Shown here: in pieces, positions 56,206 to 64,000 of the stretch
Layout: each line of letters starts with the position of its first letter
How positions within the stretch are numbered: the stretch's first letter is position 1
NCBI GenBank assembly: GCA_937773775.1
Contig: CALJVL010000013.1
Location: forward strand, 175,773 to 239,772
Length of the DNA: 64,000 nt
From: an uncultured Flavobacterium sp.
GTDB taxonomy: Bacteria; Bacteroidota; Bacteroidia; Flavobacteriales; Flavobacteriaceae
Direction of reading: 5' to 3'
The notes under the pieces: model-generated
Told to the model about the DNA's origin: nothing
Seen by the model: only the letters and a program-made list of their open reading frames with translations
Database searches by the model: none
Made by a program: the position numbers and the translations under genes

Positions 56206-57831
56206 ATGAAACGCTATATTTTAATTTTCAGTTTGCTGGCACTTACTTCTTGCCTAAAAAATAATAAGACTGCCGTAGACACCATCGTCACAAATGCTAC
56301 AATTTACACTGTAGATAAAGCATTTGGTACAGCAACAGCAATGGCGGTTAGTGGTGGTAAAATTATAGCGGTAGGCAGTGATGATGAAATTAGAAAATCC
56401 TTTGAGTCGAAAAATACAATAGAGGCAAAAGGGAAGTTTATCTACCCAGGTCTAATAGATGCCCATTGTCATTTTTATCGTTTTGGACTAAGTCTTCAGG
56501 AAGTCGATTTGCGTGGCACAAAAAGCATGGAGGATGTTGTAAAGCGGATTCAGGACTTTCAAACAGTGAAGAAATCAACTTTTATTGTCGGAAGCGGATG
56601 GGACCAGAATGACTGGAAAGTAAAAGAGTTTCCTTCTAAAGCAATTTTAGATAAATATTTCCCCAACATACCCGTGGTGCTAAACAGAGTAGACGGTCAC
56701 GCCATTATTGTCAACAGCAAAACATTGTCGTTAGCAGGAGTGACCAAAGACACAAAGGCTGTTGGTGGGCAAATTGAAATCAGAAATGGCGAGCCAACTG
56801 GAATTTTAATAGATAATCCAATGGAACTGGTTTTTAAAATAATACCAAAACCAAACCGAAAAACACAAATAGCCGCGCTTTTGGATGCCGAAAAAATAAT
56901 GTTTGATTATGGATTGACAACTGTAAATGACGCAGGCTTGGATCCGGAAGTCATTGATCTAATGGATAGTTTACAAAAAGCTAAAGTGCTTAAGTTAAAT
57001 GTTTACGCGATGGTCTCTGCGTACCAAAAGAACATCGATACGTACCTCAAAAAAGGAATTTATAAAACGGATAATTTAAATGTCCGTTCGTTTAAAATGT
57101 ATGGTGATGGTGCCTTGGGTTCTAGAGGTGCTTGTCTTCACAAGCCGTATTCGGATATGTCGAATCAATACGGGGCTTTGCGGTCTCCCATTTCTGAAAT
57201 GAGATCCGTTGCGCTACAAATAGCAAATTCTGACTTTCAATTGAATTCGCACGCTATCGGTGATTCTGCCAATACGGTTTTGTTAAAAATTTATAAAGAG
57301 GCATTGTTTGGTAAAAAAGATCGAAGGTGGAAAATAGAGCATGCACAAGTTTTACGCGAGCAAGATTTTGATTATTTTAAGGCGGGTATAATTCCATCGG
57401 TACAGCCTACACATGCGACTTCAGATATGTATTGGGCTGGCGAAAGATTAGGGAAAGACCGTTTGAAAAATTCTTATGCTTATAAAAAATTACTTAAAAA
57501 AGCAGGGATTATTGCTTTAGGAACTGATTTTCCTATTGAGGAAGTGAATCCAATGGCAACTTTTCATTCTGCAGTAGCTAGAAAAGACAGTAAAGGATAT
57601 CCTATAGGGGGTTTTCAAATGGAAAATGCATTAGCCAGAGAGGAGACCTTAAGAGGAATGACTATTTGGGCTGCTTATTCTAATTTCGAAGAAAAAGAGA
57701 AAGGAAGTCTCGAAGTTGGGAAATGGGCAGATTTTGTGATCTACGACGAAGATATCATGAAAATAGAGGAAAGTAAAATTCTTCAAATAAAGGCTTCTAA
57801 CACTTATTTAAAAGGGATTAAGGTTAAATAG
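56206..57831 (+). CDS. Amidohydrolase family lipoprotein (YtcJ-like)
   Basis: 541 residues with a lipoprotein signal ending ALTSC (Cys16). The TIM-barrel amidohydrolase has the first metal motif HCHF (IDAHCHFYRFG), a conserved Lys/His set downstream (HAIGDSAN, KIEHAQVL) and the final Asp in LGTDFPIEEVNP. The substrate is likely an amide or N-acyl compound but is unknown. Being a lipoprotein it faces the periplasm, unlike most relatives in the cytosol. Confidence 0.87.
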   Translation: MKRYILIFSLLALTSCLKNNKTAVDTIVTNATIYTVDKAFGTATAMAVSGGKIIAVGSDDEIRKSFESKNTIEAKGKFIYPGLIDAHCHFYRFGLSLQEVDLRGTKSMEDVVKRIQDFQTVKKSTFIVGSGWDQNDWKVKEFPSKAILDKYFPNIPVVLNRVDGHAIIVNSKTLSLAGVTKDTKAVGGQIEIRNGEPTGILIDNPMELVFKIIPKPNRKTQIAALLDAEKIMFDYGLTTVNDAGLDPEVIDLMDSLQKAKVLKLNVYAMVSAYQKNIDTYLKKGIYKTDNLNVRSFKMYGDGALGSRGACLHKPYSDMSNQYGALRSPISEMRSVALQIANSDFQLNSHAIGDSANTVLLKIYKEALFGKKDRRWKIEHAQVLREQDFDYFKAGIIPSVQPTHATSDMYWAGERLGKDRLKNSYAYKKLLKKAGIIALGTDFPIEEVNPMATFHSAVARKDSKGYPIGGFQMENALAREETLRGMTIWAAYSNFEEKEKGSLEVGKWADFVIYDEDIMKIEESKILQIKASNTYLKGIKVK

Positions 57832-60298
<2,467 letters not shown>

Positions 60299-60348
60299 TA
60301 AAGTGTTTTAATAACTAATTAACTAACCCAAAAATACACACATATAAT

Positions 60349-61284
60349 ATGAAAGTTACTATTGTAGGAGCAGGAAATGTAGGAGCAACGTGCGCAGATG
60401 TAATTTCTTATCGAGGAATCGCAAGTGAAGTTGTGTTGTTAGACATTAAAGAAGGTTTTGCCGAAGGTAAGGCATTGGATATCATGCAATGTGCTACCAA
60501 TACGGGGTTCAACACAAAAGTATCAGGCGTTACCAATGATTATTCAAAAACAGCCAATAGTAGTGTTGTGGTAATTACCTCAGGAATTCCAAGAAAACCG
60601 GGAATGACTCGTGAAGAATTAATTGGAATCAATGCTGGAATTGTAAAAACTGTTGTTGAAAATGTGTTGGTTCATTCTCCAAATGCAATTATCGTAGTAG
60701 TTTCAAACCCAATGGATACAATGACTTATTTGGCATTAAAGTCTACTGGATTGCCAAAAAACAGAATAATAGGAATGGGTGGGGCACTTGACAGTTCTCG
60801 TTTTAGAACGTACTTGTCTATGACTTTAGATAAGCCAGCAAATGATATTTCTGCCATGGTAATAGGTGGGCACGGAGATACGACTATGATTCCTTTGACA
60901 CGACTAGCATCTTATAATGGTGTTCCGGTATCGCAATTTCTATCAGAAGATGCTTTGCAAAAAGTAGCAGCTGATACGATGGTAGGGGGAGCGACTCTGA
61001 CAGGGCTTTTAGGAACTTCAGCTTGGTACGCGCCAGGAGCTTCAGTTGCTTATTTGGCGGATAGTATTTTAAATGACCAAAGGAAAATGATTGCATGTTC
61101 TGTCTTCGTTGAAGGAGAATATGAGCAAAATGATATATGTATCGGCGTGCCTTGCATTATAGGTAAGAATGGAGTAGAAGAAATTGTTGAGATTGAGTTA
61201 AATGAAAAAGAAAAAGCATCGTTTGCTAAGAGTGCTGAGGCAGTTAGACAAATGAACGACGCCCTGAAATCAATTTTAGCGTAA
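60349..61284 (+). CDS. mdh: Malate dehydrogenase
   Basis: 311 residues, NAD-dependent oxidation of malate to oxaloacetate (TCA cycle). The Rossmann motif is GAGNVGA (7-13) with an acidic residue (LLDI) for NAD specificity. The substrate loop Arg is in SGIPRKPGMTR, and the catalytic His in GGHGDTTMIP. It belongs to the lactate dehydrogenase-like MDH group. It follows gyrB by 50 bases and may share its transcript, although no promoter of its own was seen. Terminator follows. Confidence 0.96.
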   Translation: MKVTIVGAGNVGATCADVISYRGIASEVVLLDIKEGFAEGKALDIMQCATNTGFNTKVSGVTNDYSKTANSSVVVITSGIPRKPGMTREELIGINAGIVKTVVENVLVHSPNAIIVVVSNPMDTMTYLALKSTGLPKNRIIGMGGALDSSRFRTYLSMTLDKPANDISAMVIGGHGDTTMIPLTRLASYNGVPVSQFLSEDALQKVAADTMVGGATLTGLLGTSAWYAPGASVAYLADSILNDQRKMIACSVFVEGEYEQNDICIGVPCIIGKNGVEEIVEIELNEKEKASFAKSAEAVRQMNDALKSILA

Positions 61285-61305
61285 TCAAAATGTTATGTAT
61301 TAACG

Positions 61306-61332
61306 AAGACTGCTCTTTTGCAGTCTTTTTTT
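61306..61332 (+). terminator. Terminator after mdh
   Basis: AAGACTGC / GCAGTCTT, loop TCTTTT, long T-run. Confidence 0.9.
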
Positions 61333-61376
61333 TGACATTAATCAATAAATAAATTGGTTAATGTTAACGTTAATTA

Positions 61377-61384
61377 TATATTTG
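61377..61384 (+). promoter_or_regulatory. TAnnTTTG box of secDF
   Basis: TATATTTG, an exact match, with TTGG at 61354-61357 as a possible -33 element (19-base spacing). The leader to the ATG at 61506 is about 115 bases. Confidence 0.6.
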
Positions 61385-61505
61385 CTCGGTTAAAAAAAAA
61401 TAATATAATCGCTAGTTTTTGTTTTTTAGATCTAAATCATTGACAAGTAATATATTATAAGGTTGGTAAAATGAATAAATATAAAATAATTAATTTTTAG
61501 TAATA

Positions 61506-64000
61506 ATGCAGAATAAAGGACTTATTAAATTTTTCGCAATAATATTTGCATTGGTGAGTATTTACCAACTTTCTTTCACTTTTGTGTCAAGCAAAATAAC
61601 AAACGACGCTAAATCTTTTGCTGACGGGAACCCCGAAAAAGAAGCGAGATATTTAGATTCTATTGGTAAAGAGACAGTATTTAACTTAGGGTTTGCCGAC
61701 TTTACTTTTGATGAGGTAAAAGACAAGCAGATTAATAAAGGTCTTGACTTGGAAGGTGGTATTAATGTGATATTGCAAATTTCAGTTAAAGACATCTTGA
61801 AAGGATTGTCTAATAATTCTAAGAATCCGGTTTTCAATAAATCGTTAGCGGATGCTACTGCAAACTTGCAAGGAAACCAGAATTATATTGATGCTTTCTT
61901 CGAAGCTTTTGAAGCTAATTCTAAAGGAACCGTTAAATTGGCATCGCCAGATATTTTTGCAAACAGAAGTTTACAAGGTGAAGGTGGAGTTGACTATCAA
62001 ATGACTGATGCTCAAGTTCAGAAAGTTATCAAAAGAAAAGTTGATGAGTCTGTAGAAAGTGCGTTTGGTGTTTTGAGAAAACGTATCGACAAATTTGGTG
62101 TAACTCAACCTAATATTCAAAAGCTAGGAGAGTCAGGACAAATTCTTGTAGAACTTCCTGGTGCTAAAGATGTAGACAGAATAAAAAAATTATTGCAAAG
62201 TACTGCTCAATTAGAGTTTTGGGAAACGTATAAAATTGATGAGATGGGTAGCTTTTTAGTAGCTGCAAATGAGTCATTGAAAAAAACAGAAATTAATACG
62301 GTAGAAGCTAAGCCAATAGTAAAAGACTCTTTGAGCGCTTTATTAACGGATGGAAAGGACTCTACTGCTTCTAAAAAAGGTAATAATCCTTTATTTGACA
62401 AAATTATTGCTCAAGGTGGTGGGCCGGTTCTAGGACTTTTCTCTCCAAAAGATACTGCCATAGTAAATGGATACCTGAAAAGATCAGATATTAGAGTTTT
62501 ATTGCCAGCAGAGCAGCGTTATGCTAAATTTGTGTGGGGTAAATTAACTACAATACAAGATGCTAAATCAAAAGAGATTGAGGCAGTAGAATTATATGCT
62601 TTAAAAGGAAATAGAGATGACGTTCCTGCAATGGGTGGTGGAGTCGTTACTGATGCTAAAGATTCATTTGATCAAATGGGTAAGCCTGCGGTTTCTATGC
62701 AAATGGATGGACAAGGGGCAAAAGCTTGGGAAGAATTAACAGGAAGAGCTTATACTCAAAAAAGTAATATTGCAATCGTTCTTGATAACATCGTCTATTC
62801 TGCCCCAGGAGTTTCTACGGGCCCGATTTCAGGAGGAAGATCAGAAATTTCAGGATCTTTTGACGTAACAGAAACTAAAGATTTAGCTAACGTTTTAAGA
62901 GCGGGTAAACTTCCTGCTTCTGCTGATATAATTCAATCTGAAGTGGTAGGACCATCCTTAGGTCAAGAAGCGATTGACAACGGTACAACTTCTGCGATTG
63001 TTGGATTGCTTTTAGTGTCTCTTTGGATGATGGTTTATTACGGAAAAGCAGGTTGGTACGCTAATGTAGCTTTGGCTATTAACTTATTGTTCTTATTTGG
63101 TGTTTTAGCAAGTTTAGGTGCAGTTCTTACATTGCCTGGTATTGCCGGTATTGTACTAACGATGGGTACTGCGGTCGATGCAAATATTATTATATATGAA
63201 AGGGCAAAGGAGGAATTACGTGAAGGTAAGACATTAGAGGAGGCGGTTAAAGCTTCTTATAGTTGGACTGGTGCTATGCGTTCAATCGTAGATGCAAACG
63301 TTACACATATACTTACTGGAGCCGTATTGTTCATTTTTGGGTCTGGACCTATTAAGGGTTTTGCTACTACCTTATTGATTGGTATCATAACCTCTTTATT
63401 TACCTCTATTTTTATAGCTAGAATTTTTATTGATTGGAGTCTGAAGAAAAATAGTAATTTGTCTTTTGTTACAGGATTCTCTAAAAATTTCTTTACAAAC
63501 TTTCATTTTGATTTCTTAGGTATCAAGAAATGGACTTATTTATTCTCTGCGGTTGTAGTTATTGTTAGTATTGTATCATTAGCAACTAATAAGCTGGATC
63601 AAGGTGTCGATTTTGTCGGTGGAAGAACTTTTCAAGTTCGATTTGAGAAACCAGTTGAAGCTGAAGTAGTGAAGGCAGAATTGGTTAAAGTATTTGGTAG
63701 TGCAGAAGCTAAAATATTTGGAAATGATAATCAGTTAAAGATTACTACAAAATACAAGGTTGAAGAACATGGAATCGAAGCTGACCAAGAAGTAAACAAG
63801 TTGATGTTCGAGAGTTTGAAAAATCATTTCGACGCAGGACTTACGTACAGACAGTTTGTAAATGCTTACGAAGGTAAACAATATGGTATTTTACAAGCTT
63901 CAAAAGTGGGACCAACAGTTGCCGAAGACATCAAAACTAATGCTTACTGGGCTGTCCTTGGAGCTATGGCGATTGTGTTTTTATACTTAATGATCAGTTT
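61506..64000 (+). CDS. secDF: Fused SecDF protein-export protein (3' end outside window)
   Basis: Proton-motive-force-driven helper of the SecYEG channel. The frame is open from the ATG at 61506 (MQNKGLIKFFAIIFALVS, helix 1) to the window end, 831 codons. SecD is first: D1 motif GLDLEGGINVIL, P1 periplasmic domain, and helices 2-6 from TSAIVGLLLVSLW with TMGTAVDANIIIYERAKEE, the D4 motif. SecF follows without a stop: WTYLFSAVVVIVSIVS (its helix 1) and then GVDFVGGRTFQVRF, the F1-type motif. Fusion is usual in this phylum. A 9-codon frame lies just upstream (61471-61500). Confidence 0.95.
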   Translation, partial: MQNKGLIKFFAIIFALVSIYQLSFTFVSSKITNDAKSFADGNPEKEARYLDSIGKETVFNLGFADFTFDEVKDKQINKGLDLEGGINVILQISVKDILKGLSNNSKNPVFNKSLADATANLQGNQNYIDAFFEAFEANSKGTVKLASPDIFANRSLQGEGGVDYQMTDAQVQKVIKRKVDESVESAFGVLRKRIDKFGVTQPNIQKLGESGQILVELPGAKDVDRIKKLLQSTAQLEFWETYKIDEMGSFLVAANESLKKTEINTVEAKPIVKDSLSALLTDGKDSTASKKGNNPLFDKIIAQGGGPVLGLFSPKDTAIVNGYLKRSDIRVLLPAEQRYAKFVWGKLTTIQDAKSKEIEAVELYALKGNRDDVPAMGGGVVTDAKDSFDQMGKPAVSMQMDGQGAKAWEELTGRAYTQKSNIAIVLDNIVYSAPGVSTGPISGGRSEISGSFDVTETKDLANVLRAGKLPASADIIQSEVVGPSLGQEAIDNGTTSAIVGLLLVSLWMMVYYGKAGWYANVALAINLLFLFGVLASLGAVLTLPGIAGIVLTMGTAVDANIIIYERAKEELREGKTLEEAVKASYSWTGAMRSIVDANVTHILTGAVLFIFGSGPIKGFATTLLIGIITSLFTSIFIARIFIDWSLKKNSNLSFVTGFSKNFFTNFHFDFLGIKKWTYLFSAVVVIVSIVSLATNKLDQGVDFVGGRTFQVRFEKPVEAEVVKAELVKVFGSAEAKIFGNDNQLKITTKYKVEEHGIEADQEVNKLMFESLKNHFDAGLTYRQFVNAYEGKQYGILQASKVGPTVAEDIKTNAYWAVLGAMAIVFLYLMIS

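Overview
The window is about 64 kb of low-GC chromosome from a flavobacterium (Bacteroidota), probably the genus Flavobacterium or a close relative. The basis is gene content and signals: several TAnnTTTG-type -7 promoter elements, few Shine-Dalgarno sequences, a fused SecDF, a TonB-dependent receptor with a carboxypeptidase-D-like N-terminal domain, a DnaJ with a reduced zinc-finger region, and protein sequences typical of the group. No rRNA, tRNA, CRISPR array, prophage or plasmid signal was seen.

Layout. 1-9.9 kb: 3' end of hisS, the grpE-dnaJ chaperone pair, a two-gene ABC exporter, a sigma54-type response regulator without a DNA-binding domain, a one-domain DEAD-box protein (frameshifted), a DUF2007 protein, a HAD phosphatase and an orphan solute-binding lipoprotein (frameshifted). 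10-19.7 kb: mtaB, an intergenic palindromic element, an SDR, a CPBP protease, a predicted beta-propeller, ppk2 (frameshifted), a small outer-membrane protein, a MATE exporter, an SPFH protein and a LolA-like protein. 19.8-29.3 kb: a very large BNR/Asp-box propeller, meaB (frameshifted), an AEC permease, an MFS exporter (nonsense codon), a peroxiredoxin and an IS1182-family element. 29.3-38.1 kb: a minus-strand block with an EamA permease, nudK, purA, fur-like, relA/spoT, thioesterase, serine hydrolase and TrmH-type methylase. 38.2-42.1 kb: a UPF0126/TRIC protein, then an IS30-family element lying between a truncated GNAT-like gene and a truncated glycosyltransferase, then an FtsE-like ATPase. 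42.3-46.7 kb: an operon of TonB-dependent receptor, alpha/beta hydrolase and GDPD lipoprotein. 46.9-52.8 kb: a 1004-residue TPR protein, a PhzF isomerase and an outer-membrane beta-barrel. 52.8-64 kb: DUF2911, a Gre-like protein, asnB, an amidohydrolase lipoprotein, gyrB, mdh and the start of secDF.

Most genes are housekeeping: protein folding and export, stringent response, purine synthesis, malate oxidation, DNA topology and envelope upkeep. Two patterns stand out. First, the window carries an unusual load of single-base lesions in otherwise intact genes: four one-base indels, all in homopolymer runs (near 6697, 9640, 14365 and 23152), and two in-frame TAA codons where Gln is expected (25463 and 40660). 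Either the assembly has indel errors or the strain is losing accessory genes. Second, there are regulatory oddities: a textbook -24/-12 match overlapping the TAnnTTTG box of grpE, and a sigma54 activator lacking its own DNA-binding domain 4.4 kb away.

I found no clear undescribed defence or biosynthetic system. The best candidates for new biology are the receptor-hydrolase-GDPD operon, the possible sigma54 input to grpE-dnaJ, and the 222-bp palindromic element at 11355-11576.
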